Shown: piece by piece, positions 1-9,042 of the stretch | How positions within the stretch are numbered: position 1 is the stretch's first letter | Layout: each line of letters opens with the position of its first letter | Position numbers and translations under genes: made by a program | Notes under the pieces: generated by a model | Told to the model about the DNA's origin: nothing | Databases searched by the model: none | Seen by the model: only the letters and a program-made list of their open reading frames with translations | Assembly (NCBI RefSeq): GCF_014838825.1 | Contig: NZ_JACYMO010000012.1 | Location: 62,001 to 126,000 of the forward strand | DNA from: Erwinia persicina | Lineage (GTDB): Bacteria; Pseudomonadota; Gammaproteobacteria; Enterobacterales; Enterobacteriaceae | Direction of reading: 5' to 3' | DNA: 64,000 bases

Positions 1-1
1 T

Positions 2-1240
2 AACGAACCTACCGCCGCTTCTATGGCCTACGGCTTACATACCCAGAACACCGGCCGGACGCTGGTATTTGATCTTGGTGGTGGCACCTTTGACGTGACG
101 GTGCTGGAGTATGATCTGCCACTGATTGAAGTGCATGGCTCTGCCGGCGACAACTATCTTGGTGGCGAAGATTTTACCCAGGCGATTATTCAGGCCTGTT
201 TCAGTGAATGGAAACTCACTGCGGAGATGCTCCCCGCCACGGAACTGGCGCACCTGTACGACTGTGCTGAACAGCTCAAATGCCAGCTCGGTCAGCATAA
301 CGCTGTGCAGCAGCTGCGCTGGCAGTGGCAGGAGCAGACCTGGACGCTCTCATTTGATGAGGAGAAACTGGAACAGATCTGGTTACCGCTGATGACCCGG
401 CTGCGTGCCCCCATCGAACAGGCGCTGCACGACGCCCGACTGCGTCCGGAACAGCTTGATCATCTGGTGCTGGTGGGCGGGGCATCGCGGATGCCGGTGA
501 TTCAGAAACTGGTGGTGAAGCTGTTTGGTAAATTACCGCATCAACATCTGGATCCTGCCACCATTGTGGCGCTGGGTGCCGCCGCCCAGGCGGCCTGTCG
601 CTTGCGTAATGAAGATATTGAAGAGGTGATCCTCACCGATGTCTGCCCATATACGCTGGGCATTGCTACTGCCAGCGACCACAGGAGTGGGTTGTTTTCA
701 CCGATCCTGGAGCGTAATACCGTCGTACCGGCTTCACGGGTGGAGACCTTCACCACCCGCCATGCCGAACAGACGATGATACGCATTGCTATCTATCAGG
801 GCGAAAACCCCCTGGTCGCCAACAATATCTTTATTGATGAATTACAGGTGCCGGTGAAACCCAACGGCGCGTTGCAGAATATCGACGTGCGTTTCAGCTA
901 TGACATCAACGGGTTGCTGGAAGTGGACGTCAACCTGCCTGACAGCGGTGAGTCATTCAGTAAAGTGATCGATCACAGCCCGATTGGTCTCAGTCCTGAA
1001 CAGCAACAGCGCAGTCGTGAACGTTTAGCGTCGGTGAAAATTCATCCCCGTGACACGCTGGTGAACCGCAACTTGCTGGCGCGTTTAGAGAAATCCTGGG
1101 CGCAGTCGCTCGGGGACACCCGGGGACAGATTGGTCTGTGGTTAGAAGAATTTGAAACAGCGTTAGCCAGCCAACAGGAAAGCCATATCACCCCGCTGCG
1201 TCAGCGTCTGGAGGCGCTGCTGCAGGACATGACCCCGTAA
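2..1240 (+). CDS. hscC: Hsp70-family chaperone HscC, 5' end outside window
   Basis: ATP-dependent cytoplasmic chaperone of the DnaK/HscC family. The reading frame is open from base 2 and begins inside the conserved NEPTAA motif, so the first part of the nucleotide-binding domain lies upstream; the ATG at 23 is internal. The phosphate-2 motif (FDLGGGTFDVTVLE) and the adenosine motif (LVLVGGASRMPVIQ) are intact, followed by a beta substrate-binding part and a short helical tail. The 412 visible residues plus the roughly 145 normally before NEPTAA give about 557, close to my recollection of E. coli HscC (556). It converges on a J-domain gene and a YbeU-like gene, the arrangement I recall around E. 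coli hscC, which supports HscC over DnaK or HscA. Confidence 0.88.
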   Translation, partial: NEPTAASMAYGLHTQNTGRTLVFDLGGGTFDVTVLEYDLPLIEVHGSAGDNYLGGEDFTQAIIQACFSEWKLTAEMLPATELAHLYDCAEQLKCQLGQHNAVQQLRWQWQEQTWTLSFDEEKLEQIWLPLMTRLRAPIEQALHDARLRPEQLDHLVLVGGASRMPVIQKLVVKLFGKLPHQHLDPATIVALGAAAQAACRLRNEDIEEVILTDVCPYTLGIATASDHRSGLFSPILERNTVVPASRVETFTTRHAEQTMIRIAIYQGENPLVANNIFIDELQVPVKPNGALQNIDVRFSYDINGLLEVDVNLPDSGESFSKVIDHSPIGLSPEQQQRSRERLASVKIHPRDTLVNRNLLARLEKSWAQSLGDTRGQIGLWLEEFETALASQQESHITPLRQRLEALLQDMTP

Positions 1241-1253
1241 CCGGTAAAGAACG

Positions 1254-1274
1254 GCCGCCCGTCAAACGGGCGGC
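1254..1274. terminator. Hairpin between convergent hscC and J-domain genes
   Basis: GCCGCCCG (1254-1261) and CGGGCGGC (1267-1274) form a perfect 8-base stem with loop TCAAA. T-rich sequence follows on the plus strand, inside the end of the opposing gene, so it best fits a terminator for hscC and may serve both convergent genes. Confidence 0.7.
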
Positions 1275-1280
1275 ATATAC

Positions 1281-3947
1281 TTATTTTTTGCTTTTTTTAC
1301 GCCACCATCCCGGCGGAGGCCCAAAGCGGTTTGGCTCAGGCATGCCGCGTTTGAACAGATACATCCCCAGCAGCCTGAGTACCGGTATTTTAATTTCTTT
1401 CAGCTTATCCGCAGAGGCCAGACCTAAATCCCGCCCACGTCGGACGACAGCGCTGTAAAGATTCATTACGATCAGCAGTGCCGACAGGGCGGTATTTGCC
1501 AGCTGCCCCTCAACCAAAATCATGTTCACAAACAGGACAGCGAGCTTGCTTCCCAGCGCAATCTGCAATACCAGCCCCACCCGCCCCAGGCGTGAATTGA
1601 CTCGCCAGAATTGCCAGAAATAACTGCGGCGCTGCGGGTATTCCGCAAACGTATTCTGACGGCTGGTATTGATCTGTAGCATTGTCGCTGCCGCTAATCG
1701 CAACGTGATGTCTGCATCGGGATCGTCAGCACAGCCTTCAGCAGCGTCACGCAGCTTTGCGTCCAGTACATATTCCGGACTGCTGCCAAGCTGGTGGATC
1801 CCCCGGGCAACCGCCGGCGCGTGAAGGGCTCCGTTGGGCAGCATTTCATCAGGGGGCAACACCGGCCGCTGGCGCAACAGTAATTGCTGTTTAAAGGCGA
1901 CGTCTTCCGGCGAGTGAGCGGTGAGCGCTTCCAGGGCTTCCAGATGATGCTGGGCATAACTCGCATTCTCATGCGACAGAAAAATCGCATGGAACAGGGC
2001 CTGATAAGGGAAGGGCGACTGACCCAGGCGCTCCTGCCACGCTGGCTGATAACGATAGAAATAGTGGGTGGCATTGGACGAGGTCTCATCACGCCGGGCA
2101 ATGCATTCTTCGATACTGACGGGCAGCCGGGTCCAGCAGTTGAAATGCAGTGAGTTGTTCAGCTCAAGGTGGCTTTTCAGCTGGCTGACTTCATCGCCCC
2201 GGGCCAGGTCAATTTGGGTAAATACCTGATACATCGGCCAGAAGGGGTGCGATTCATCCAGCGGAAAATCTTTCAGCTGGCTGAGCAGGGCGATGTTATC
2301 AACCTCAAGGTCGAGCATCGCCACCAGCAACATCACCTGACGCAGCGCATCACGTGGTGGCGTCTGGCTGTCGTCCGGTAGCGTAATCGCGGCATTTTCG
2401 ATGAGATAGCACAGCCAGCTGGTATGCGCCGGCAAGACACTTTCGCCATAGGCCGCATGTTGCGCCAGCCGGGTCAGGCTGTGCCGGGGAAGCGGCCGCC
2501 AGTGCCATAACCAGGCGATGCTCTGCTTCCAGGCCGCCCCCTCACTGTCGGCAAATCTTTCAGGTAACGGCGTCTCTTCAGGCGCGGATAACCACGCGCT
2601 GAACTCTGCCACCACCGGTGAGCCCTGAAGCCACGCCAGACGCTGCAGGGCCTGGCGCTGCAGACCGCGTAAGATAAGCATTTGCAGCGGCGTGCCGGAA
2701 ACCGGCTGGTCGACGATCGCCTGTAGCAACGCTTCATTGCCCAGGGTTAACATGCTGGCCTGCCAGTAGAGATGCCGCAGTTCATCTGTGCCATCTTCCT
2801 GCAAAAGATGCACGAACATGACCTGTGGGCGATAGCGGCCCGATTTCCAGCTGATGAAGTCAGCGGCCAGGGGCGAAACATCGACCTGCGTTGCTTCGGC
2901 CCAGCGCACCAGCGTTTGCGGGGACTGTGCCTGTGGTCGGTATGCGCTTTCATTATCGCCGGTGGCGGAGTCGACAGGCGCAAATTCCGGGCGGTCAAAG
3001 GCCTGAATCAGCAGGGGAAGATAATCCGTAAAATGGCGGGCACACCAGGCCAGCAACCACTGCTCAGCTTCAGCATGTTGGTACTGCTCATGCAGGGTCA
3101 GCCACAGTGGGAAAGCGGTTTCATTATCCCCCATCATGCCGCAGTGGCTGGCGCTCAGATAGAGCCACTCCGGATCATTCGGATGGCGTTCAAGCTGCCC
3201 GAGACAGTAGTCACGCATTATCGCGTTCGATGTCGCCGCGACATTAAACCAGCGTACGACCTGATTCATCAGACGCGGACAGGATGGCCAGAAAATGACA
3301 CGCGGTTCTTCCAGCAGATAGCGCAACCAGCCCGTCGGTTGTTCCCAGTAAAAATGCCGGACCTGATGGAAATAACTCCGCGTTTCGTCTTGTGCTGCCA
3401 GGCTGAGAGGGGCCAGCGTGGCAAGATCGAACATGTCGCCACTGTCGGCAAAGTCCAGCAGCTCGTCTGCCCGCCGCGCCGTGTCCTGATCAAGCTCCGG
3501 CAGACGCATCCGCCACTGCAGGCGGTTAGCCAGCAGTAAAAGGCAGTCAGCAGAAACAGGGTGCACCAGCAAAGCGGTCTCCAGCAACGGCCAGCGAAGC
3601 TGATCGACAGTGGCGACGGGGTGATCGTCCAACCGGCTGATAAACCGCTGCCAGCTCAGAGGCAGATAACGCTCAGCCGGAGAGGCGAGTAGCCTGCTGA
3701 AAGCATCAAGCAGACCTGTGGGGTCGGTATCTGCTGCTGTAACCGGCGGTTCAACAGGCAACAGGGTGGCGGGTGCTGCTTCCATGCCTTTTCGCGCCTG
3801 TTCATAGGCCTCACGCAAACGCTTAAAACCTGCCGGATCGCTTTCCGGATGAAACGTGGGCAGCAGTTCGCGATAGGCCTGGCGAATGACCTGCTGATCT
3901 TCTGTCGGTTCAATGCCCAGGATTGCCCAACATGGCTGATTACTCAT
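1281..3947 (-). CDS. Large J-domain co-chaperone, DjlB/DjlC type
   Basis: Probable Hsp40-like partner of the neighbouring HscC. Residues 1-55 form a J-domain (CWAILGIEPTEDQQVIRQAY, then YRELLPTFHPESDPAGF and a final helix). The invariant HPD tripeptide reads HPE. A long helical, tryptophan-rich middle part of unknown fold follows, and near residues 820-865 there are one or two hydrophobic segments (LVLQIALGSKLAVLFVNMIL) followed by a basic tail ending GWWRKKSKK, suggesting inner-membrane anchoring. At 888 residues it is far longer than E. coli DjlC (about 483 as I recall), so I assign no symbol. Its ATG overlaps the stop of the upstream DUF1266 gene (ATGA), indicating translational coupling. 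The HscC partnership is inferred from synteny. Confidence 0.8.
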   Translation of the reverse strand: MSNQPCWAILGIEPTEDQQVIRQAYRELLPTFHPESDPAGFKRLREAYEQARKGMEAAPATLLPVEPPVTAADTDPTGLLDAFSRLLASPAERYLPLSWQRFISRLDDHPVATVDQLRWPLLETALLVHPVSADCLLLLANRLQWRMRLPELDQDTARRADELLDFADSGDMFDLATLAPLSLAAQDETRSYFHQVRHFYWEQPTGWLRYLLEEPRVIFWPSCPRLMNQVVRWFNVAATSNAIMRDYCLGQLERHPNDPEWLYLSASHCGMMGDNETAFPLWLTLHEQYQHAEAEQWLLAWCARHFTDYLPLLIQAFDRPEFAPVDSATGDNESAYRPQAQSPQTLVRWAEATQVDVSPLAADFISWKSGRYRPQVMFVHLLQEDGTDELRHLYWQASMLTLGNEALLQAIVDQPVSGTPLQMLILRGLQRQALQRLAWLQGSPVVAEFSAWLSAPEETPLPERFADSEGAAWKQSIAWLWHWRPLPRHSLTRLAQHAAYGESVLPAHTSWLCYLIENAAITLPDDSQTPPRDALRQVMLLVAMLDLEVDNIALLSQLKDFPLDESHPFWPMYQVFTQIDLARGDEVSQLKSHLELNNSLHFNCWTRLPVSIEECIARRDETSSNATHYFYRYQPAWQERLGQSPFPYQALFHAIFLSHENASYAQHHLEALEALTAHSPEDVAFKQQLLLRQRPVLPPDEMLPNGALHAPAVARGIHQLGSSPEYVLDAKLRDAAEGCADDPDADITLRLAAATMLQINTSRQNTFAEYPQRRSYFWQFWRVNSRLGRVGLVLQIALGSKLAVLFVNMILVEGQLANTALSALLIVMNLYSAVVRRGRDLGLASADKLKEIKIPVLRLLGMYLFKRGMPEPNRFGPPPGWWRKKSKK

Positions 3948-4651
3948 AGGTCCATCTCCGGCAATGATGCGGGTTTATCCATTTCAGGCACGTCGATATG
4001 CCAGGGAAGCTGGGATATCGGGCTCTCCGGATGCGTGTAAAGCTGGCGCATTAATTCAATGTTAGTGGTGCTACCGGCGTCTGCGCTAAAGGCATAACGT
4101 CGGGCATCGGCGTCAGAGGCGTTGAGTGACTGCCAGTAGAGTCTGCCGGTGATGAAACCGGCATTGTAGTTCTGCCAACTGGAGTAATAGTAGCGCGCCC
4201 GCACGCCAAGGCGGGTGTGAAACCACAGGTTTTCCGGCGGCGTTATCCAGCCGTTAAGCAGCCCGATGCGGCAAAGAAAGCCCATCCTGGCCAAATCCCA
4301 GGCACGGATCCCGCCGTCACCGCACAACACGGCGCTGTCCGCCACCAGAGCCAGTTTAGCCTGTACATCCGGCGTCTGATGCGCGACATAATCCTGCCAC
4401 TCTGTCAGGCTTAGCCGGTGCCACAGTCTGAAATAATGAGCCAGATCCTCTGCATGGCCGTTGTCGATCATTCTCAGAATCATCTCAAACAACTGTTCGC
4501 GTGAATCAATGCCCCAGCTACCCTTCAGGTCAACGCGGGTATCAAAAGGATAAAACTGATCGCAGTCCCAGGCGGCACCCGACCCGGCATTTATCGCCAC
4601 CATCGGGGCTGAAAGCGCGAGCAACCAGCGTCGTGCGGAATCATCAATCAC
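3944..4651 (-). CDS. ybeU: DUF1266 protein, YbeU-like
   Basis: 235-residue protein, the same length I recall for E. coli YbeU, in the same order with a J-domain gene and hscC. The DUF1266 signature is visible as repeated Trp/Asp-rich helices: WGIDSREQLFEMILRMIDNG, then a W-x-x-Y segment, IRAWDLARMGFLCRIGLLNG (W-D-x-x-R), and W-x-N-Y-x-x-G-F-I-x-G-R-L-Y-W. No catalytic motif or signal peptide is evident. It is first of a two-gene operon and its stop overlaps the J-domain start by four bases. Function is unknown; the conserved neighbourhood suggests a role with the HscC/J-protein pair. Confidence 0.75.
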   Translation of the reverse strand: MIDDSARRWLLALSAPMVAINAGSGAAWDCDQFYPFDTRVDLKGSWGIDSREQLFEMILRMIDNGHAEDLAHYFRLWHRLSLTEWQDYVAHQTPDVQAKLALVADSAVLCGDGGIRAWDLARMGFLCRIGLLNGWITPPENLWFHTRLGVRARYYYSSWQNYNAGFITGRLYWQSLNASDADARRYAFSADAGSTTNIELMRQLYTHPESPISQLPWHIDVPEMDKPASLPEMDL

Positions 4652-5119
4652 TGAGAACTTCTCCTGTGTGGTACATCAGCTTTATACTGCCATATCAGTA
4701 TTATGCCGTCTTTAGGGCCGGAACGATCTTTTTACCTTTCTTATTGAAACTTGTAATACTCAGTGGGGGCGGAAAAACTTGTTGCGGCTGGTCTGTCTGG
4801 CATCTACATAGTTATCAGCCATGTTTGTGTCACGCAGTTCAGGCTTATCTGTGATGCAGCTGTTCGCAAAAAAGTAAAACAGCGTTATGGCATGCTTCGT
4901 GTCGTGGAGCACCCACCTTCGTTGGCAGATTGTCTACGCCGCAAGGTCTCTCAGGTGAATGGTGTGCTTAGGCGGGATACTGACATTATGAAAATGCCTG
5001 TAAAAAAACCGTAATCTCATCGAAGATTACGGTTTTTAACACAACTACTGGAATATTCAACGGCTCCTTAAATGAGCGACATTAGGTTCTTTTCGGGCCT
5101 GATTCACTCATTATCCGGC
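4652..5119. other. Intergenic stretch, one clear terminator, no supported gene
   Basis: About 470 bases between ybeU and the end of the adhesin gene. It must hold the promoter of the ybeU operon. A plus-strand open frame at 4763-5014 resembles no family I know and lacks a convincing start context. The only strong element is the hairpin at 5004-5037. Confidence 0.5.
5004..5037. terminator. Bidirectional rho-independent terminator after the adhesin gene
   Basis: AAAAACCGTAATCT (5004-5017) pairs perfectly with AGATTACGGTTTTT (5024-5037), loop CATCGA. The stem is flanked by an A-run and a T-run, so it works in both directions; for the minus-strand adhesin it lies about 80 bases past the stop. 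Confidence 0.85.
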
Positions 5120-7801
5120 CTACCAGCCAACGGCAAATCCTGCTGCCACACCGCTGCCATGCTGGGAGTCCCAGGAAGTATTTAATCTTATCGCTGAGTT
5201 ATCACTTGTTCTGAACGTCATACCTGCAGCTAATGCTCCCTGCTGCTGATATCCAGAAACGGCCATGCCGAAAGAAACATCCTGTGAACTAACGTAGGGG
5301 ATAGCTGACATCGCCATAGCTCCAGCAATACCTGCATCAGCCCTTTTCTTATTCTTATCAACTTCCTTTGTCAGATTTTTAAATGCTCCATTCATTTCTG
5401 AAAATGAACTTTCCAGATTGGCAATTTGATGACTATGAACCGCAATATCCGATTTATTTGTCTTGATATCATTTTTATTGACTGCAATTTCCGCAGTATT
5501 ATTTTCAACCTTCATGTTGGTGTCATATAACTGAGAACCATTGACAGCAGACGAGGATGTTTTTGATACCTCTCCCTTTTTGATGTTGGTAATATCACGA
5601 TTACCCGCATCAATAGTGGTTGTGCCTTGACCTTTGTCGTCGAAAACGATTTTGTTGCCATTAACCTGTGCTACACCGGTTTTACCACTTTTAACATCAT
5701 TCGTTAATTGTTTGATCGAATTGGTATTTTGTGAAACCTGTTGATTAGTAGCATGGAGTTGTGACCCATTGACGGCCTCAGTCGAGGTTTCACTTAGCTC
5801 ACCCGCTTTAACACCGGAAATAGTTCGATCGCCAAGATTTAATGTATCGGCGCCTTGTGCAGCATCACTGATGACCATGCTTGTACCATCATCGCTCAAC
5901 TGCACAATTCCCGTTTTACCCTTTGAAATGGCATCTGACATGCTGCTGATGTCGCTAGTGTTTTTATCTACTTTTGTATTGGTAGCATACAGCTGTGAGC
6001 CGTTCACTGCCTCATCAGAATCTGCAGACAGCTTCCCGGCATTCACCCCACTGATAACGCGGTTACCCGCGTTAAATCGCGTTGCACTGCTTGCTATATC
6101 AGCGAACACCAGCGACTGGCCATCGTCACTCAGCTGGATAAGGCCCGACTTCCCGGAGGCTATATTGTTACTCAGGCTGGTAATGCTGCTGGTATTGCTG
6201 GCAATGTCAGTGCTGTTTTGCGCCACTGCCTCGTTGGTGGCGTACAGCTGTGAGCCGTTCACCGCCTCATCAGAATCTGCAGACAGCTTCCCGGCATTCA
6301 CACCACTGATAACGCGGTTACCCGCGTTAAATCGCGTTGCACTGCTTGCTATGTCAGCGAACACCAGCGACTGGCCATCGTCACTCAGCTGGATAAGGCC
6401 CGACTTCCCGGAGGCTATATTGTTACTCAGGCTGGTAATGCTGCTGGTATTGCTGGCAATGTCAGTGCTGTTTTGCGTCACAGCCTCGTTGGTGGTGAAA
6501 AGCTGTGAGCCGTTCACCGCCTCATCAGAGTCCGCAGACAGCTTCCCGGCATTCACACCGTTCATCACACGATCACCGATGTTGAAGGTTAACGTATCTT
6601 TAACCACGTCACCGAACACCAGTGACTTGCCATCCTGGCTCATCTGTATCACGCCGGTTCTGCCGGACACCAGATCCTGTATGTCAGTCTTACTGGTGGC
6701 AATATTGTTTCGGTTTGCTGCAATATCTTCCCTGCTGGTCTGAATATCGGTCGTATTATTGGCAATATCCGTCGTGTTCTGCACAATGTCCTGGTTAGTC
6801 GCGTTCAGCTGTGAGCCGTTGACCGCGTCAGTGGAGCCTGCCGCCAGTCTGCCGGCTTTTACCCCGGTCATGACACGGTTGCCGGCGTTAAACGTGAGAG
6901 CATCTTTTGCTGCATCGTTAAACACCAGTGATTTGCCATCCTCGCTGAGTTGCAGCAACCCCGACTTGCCGGAGGAAATATCATTGCTCAGGCTGGTAAT
7001 GCTGCTGGTATTGCTGGCAATGTCAGTGCTGTTTTTCGCCACTGCCTCGTTGGTGGCATACAGCTGTGAGCCGTTGACGGCATCTGATGAATTGTTTGAT
7101 AACGTTCCTGTATCTAAATTAATAAGTTTTCTCTTCAGGGATGAGGATCCGAAAGATACAGTATTATCATTTTCGGCAATAGAATCAGAACCTATTGCAA
7201 CAGCACCTTTAGCACCATTAACAGAGGCATTGGCACCTATTACCACCGAATTTTCAGCATTACTTAACAGAGCCTTAGATCCCAGAGCAATACCATTATT
7301 ACTTTTATTGATGTTTGAATTCTGCCCAATGGTAACAGCGTAGTCGGAGCTGTCATCTATTTTAGCGTGAGGGCCTAATGCTGTGCCATATAAAGATCGG
7401 CCCTCAGCAGAGTCCCCAACTGCAACGCTCGCCCAAAAACCTTTTGATAAAGCTCCGAGAGCTATACCATAATCACGACCAGAACCGGCATTTTGCATAT
7501 TTTGATTGTCAGTGGCCCAGGAAGAATTGACGGAGCCTCCGGCAATGGAAAGTTCTCCATTTAGCGCTGAGTGAGTAGCATCAATATTATTCGACGTAGG
7601 TTGCACATTAGCAGCTGAAGTATTAAATGCTGGGATTGCTATAATTAAAAAGGCAGTTACGCTTTTCAGTGCTAATGAAATGGGATTTTTTTTCATTAAC
7701 CCTGAAGAACTCTTTGATTTGAAACATCCCTTTCCAAATTCAGAAGAAACAACATACATTCCTTTTGCGTCACACCACACTGTCTTAAATATATTATTCA
7801 T
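5120..7801 (-). CDS. Trimeric autotransporter adhesin, YadA-like
   Basis: Outer-membrane trimeric autotransporter (type Vc) that would mediate adhesion. Residues 1-25 match the extended signal peptide region (MNNIFKTVWCDAKGMYVVSS), followed by a hydrophobic signal core ending FNTSAA near residue 64. The head (about 95-225) carries YadA-type collagen-like repeats (ALGPHAKI, AIGSDSIAENDNTVSFGSS). The stalk holds seven AVNGSQL neck motifs separated by predicted coiled coil and 'DG-S-LVF' blocks; two stalk modules are almost identical. The last 70 or so residues form the anchor (AGIAGAMAMSAIP through AAGFAVGW, ending in an aromatic residue). At 893 residues it is mid-sized. The start is the only ATG giving a full extended signal region. 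Transcribed alone, away from the IS3 scraps, after a long AT-rich leader. Confidence 0.93.
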   Translation of the reverse strand: MNNIFKTVWCDAKGMYVVSSEFGKGCFKSKSSSGLMKKNPISLALKSVTAFLIIAIPAFNTSAANVQPTSNNIDATHSALNGELSIAGGSVNSSWATDNQNMQNAGSGRDYGIALGALSKGFWASVAVGDSAEGRSLYGTALGPHAKIDDSSDYAVTIGQNSNINKSNNGIALGSKALLSNAENSVVIGANASVNGAKGAVAIGSDSIAENDNTVSFGSSSLKRKLINLDTGTLSNNSSDAVNGSQLYATNEAVAKNSTDIASNTSSITSLSNDISSGKSGLLQLSEDGKSLVFNDAAKDALTFNAGNRVMTGVKAGRLAAGSTDAVNGSQLNATNQDIVQNTTDIANNTTDIQTSREDIAANRNNIATSKTDIQDLVSGRTGVIQMSQDGKSLVFGDVVKDTLTFNIGDRVMNGVNAGKLSADSDEAVNGSQLFTTNEAVTQNSTDIASNTSSITSLSNNIASGKSGLIQLSDDGQSLVFADIASSATRFNAGNRVISGVNAGKLSADSDEAVNGSQLYATNEAVAQNSTDIASNTSSITSLSNNIASGKSGLIQLSDDGQSLVFADIASSATRFNAGNRVISGVNAGKLSADSDEAVNGSQLYATNTKVDKNTSDISSMSDAISKGKTGIVQLSDDGTSMVISDAAQGADTLNLGDRTISGVKAGELSETSTEAVNGSQLHATNQQVSQNTNSIKQLTNDVKSGKTGVAQVNGNKIVFDDKGQGTTTIDAGNRDITNIKKGEVSKTSSSAVNGSQLYDTNMKVENNTAEIAVNKNDIKTNKSDIAVHSHQIANLESSFSEMNGAFKNLTKEVDKNKKRADAGIAGAMAMSAIPYVSSQDVSFGMAVSGYQQQGALAAGMTFRTSDNSAIRLNTSWDSQHGSGVAAGFAVGW
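5991..6500 (-). repeat. Tandem 255-base near-identical modules in the adhesin stalk
   Basis: Two adjacent copies start at 5991 and 6246 (marked by AGCTGTGAGCCGTTCAC), with a third, diverged copy from 6501. Copies one and two differ at only a handful of positions. Each encodes 85 residues with one AVNGSQL neck motif. Such near-identity suggests recent duplication, and recombination between copies could change stalk length. Confidence 0.9.
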
Positions 7802-8280
7802 TCACAATTCCATTTTTATCTGTGTGAGTATTATGTTTTCTGCTGACATGAAGAAACATTTATCACGATGAATCCAGGAAAGGCATTTAAATGCTTTTCT
7901 GTTTATTTTTAATCATCACTTACTCCAAAGTGATTAGTATTTCCATGGGGAGGGCAGGGTCCAGTAAATAACGAGTGCTTTGGTTTTTTAAATTTATACG
8001 CATATCGTAATGGCTGTCAATTTTGAGAAAAATAAAAAACAATGGGAGTGAGGTGTTTTAAGATTTTTCATAGATAATGTTATTACGCGATGAGATATTA
8101 AAATAATAAATGGAAATGCTTATTCTGATTTTTAATGGTTAGCTGGGTTTTTTCACTAAAATCCTGGGTATCTTGAATTTTTCTAGCAACTTTCCTGGGC
8201 TTACCAGGGCCCGGGTACCTGCTTCACTCAGAAACAGTGTTGCTGAATGAGCATTTCTCTCATAAATGGAGGTGGTGCCG
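7802..8280. other. AT-rich leader of the adhesin gene, no gene seen
   Basis: About 480 bases, strikingly AT-rich from roughly 7880 to 8150. It should contain the adhesin promoter and would be a natural target for H-NS-type silencing. I find no supported gene and no clear inverted-repeat operator. Confidence 0.5.
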
Positions 8281-8478
8281 ATGAAAAAGTCTCCCTCCGC
8301 CAAAGAGCAGATTGTCCTTGCCCTGAAGCAGACTGACCGGGTTATGTCGGTGCCGGACATCTGCAGCAAGCTGGGTATATCCGATGCCACATTCTGTACG
8401 TGGTGGCAAAATACGGCGGGAATGATCCTTCAGAGCCTAAACAAATGCGGCAGCGGGGAGAGGCAGATCTGCAGCTGA
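8281..8478 (+). pseudogene. IS3-family transposase OrfA remnant
   Basis: Begins with the usual leader GGAGGTGGTGCCGATG and encodes MKKSPSAKEQIVLALKQTD followed by SVPDICSKLGISDATFCTWW, the helix-turn-helix of IS3-family (IS407/IS2-like) OrfA. After the tryptophans the frame loses the expected leucine-zipper part and stops at 8478, so the product is truncated. Downstream bases up to about 8550 look like further out-of-frame OrfA scraps. Confidence 0.75.
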
Positions 8479-8596
8479 AAATGGGAGGCCAACCTGATCC
8501 ACGCCAGGGCGATGCTGCATGTCGTGCCGGCAAAAGGGGGTGGTGATGGCAGGCCCAACTAAATCTGCCCGCCCCAGGACTTATATGTAAACGACG

Positions 8597-8704
8597 ATGG
8601 TGCCCATCAACGGCAGGCTGCGGCAGGGATGTCTGAACGAGAGCGGGTTAATATCGCGGGAAGATGTCCGGCTCAAAACCGAGGCATGGCGCATATGCTA
8701 TAAA
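8597..8704 (+). pseudogene. IS3-family transposase OrfB C-terminal remnant
   Basis: The frame reads INGRLRQGCLNESGLISRED and KTEAWRICYK, matching the end of the IS3-family integrase-core transposase (FNGRLRDECLN...KIEAWR-x-x-YN). Most of OrfB, including its DDE core, is missing between 8550 and 8597, so this is an internally deleted element. I cannot place terminal inverted repeats. Confidence 0.7.
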
Positions 8705-9042
8705 CAGGGTTTGTCATTCCTTTCTTGCAAATACATCAGGTATTTAGGGGGTATTTCACCTTCTGTCAGCAGGGTATTTTCACCTGCCCGGGTAAAATCT
8801 TGAAAGAAGCGGCCGTATATTATCTTTCCTGGGAGTGATGAATATTAATTCTCCCTACTCTAAATGCGATGGGTGATTATCTCTTTTTAAGAGACCTTCA
8901 ATTAAAAGTTACCAGCCTTTCTGCCACAGAATCGACTTTACCCAGTGGCAGATTCTGACCAGCGCAGCATATACTCCAGGTAGCCTTATGAGTCAGGTTC
9001 AGGCCTGTTCGAGCACAGATTTTCATATTTTCCTGAACTTAT

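Noticed and set aside
2772-3539. 255-residue plus-strand open frame within the J-domain gene
   Set aside because: No family similarity, no start signals, and it lies fully inside a well-supported gene.
4763-5014. 83-residue open frame between ybeU and the adhesin
   Set aside because: No recognisable motif, poor start context, and it overlaps the strong terminator hairpin.
5500-7100. Regular repeats that might be mistaken for a CRISPR array
   Set aside because: Units are 255 bases or diverged, continuous in one reading frame, with no short repeat/spacer structure; they encode adhesin stalk.
5769-7343. Long open frames on the strand opposite the adhesin (5769-6743 and 6759-7343)
   Set aside because: They mirror the repeats of the adhesin, have no ribosome-binding site and look like antisense shadows of its codon pattern.
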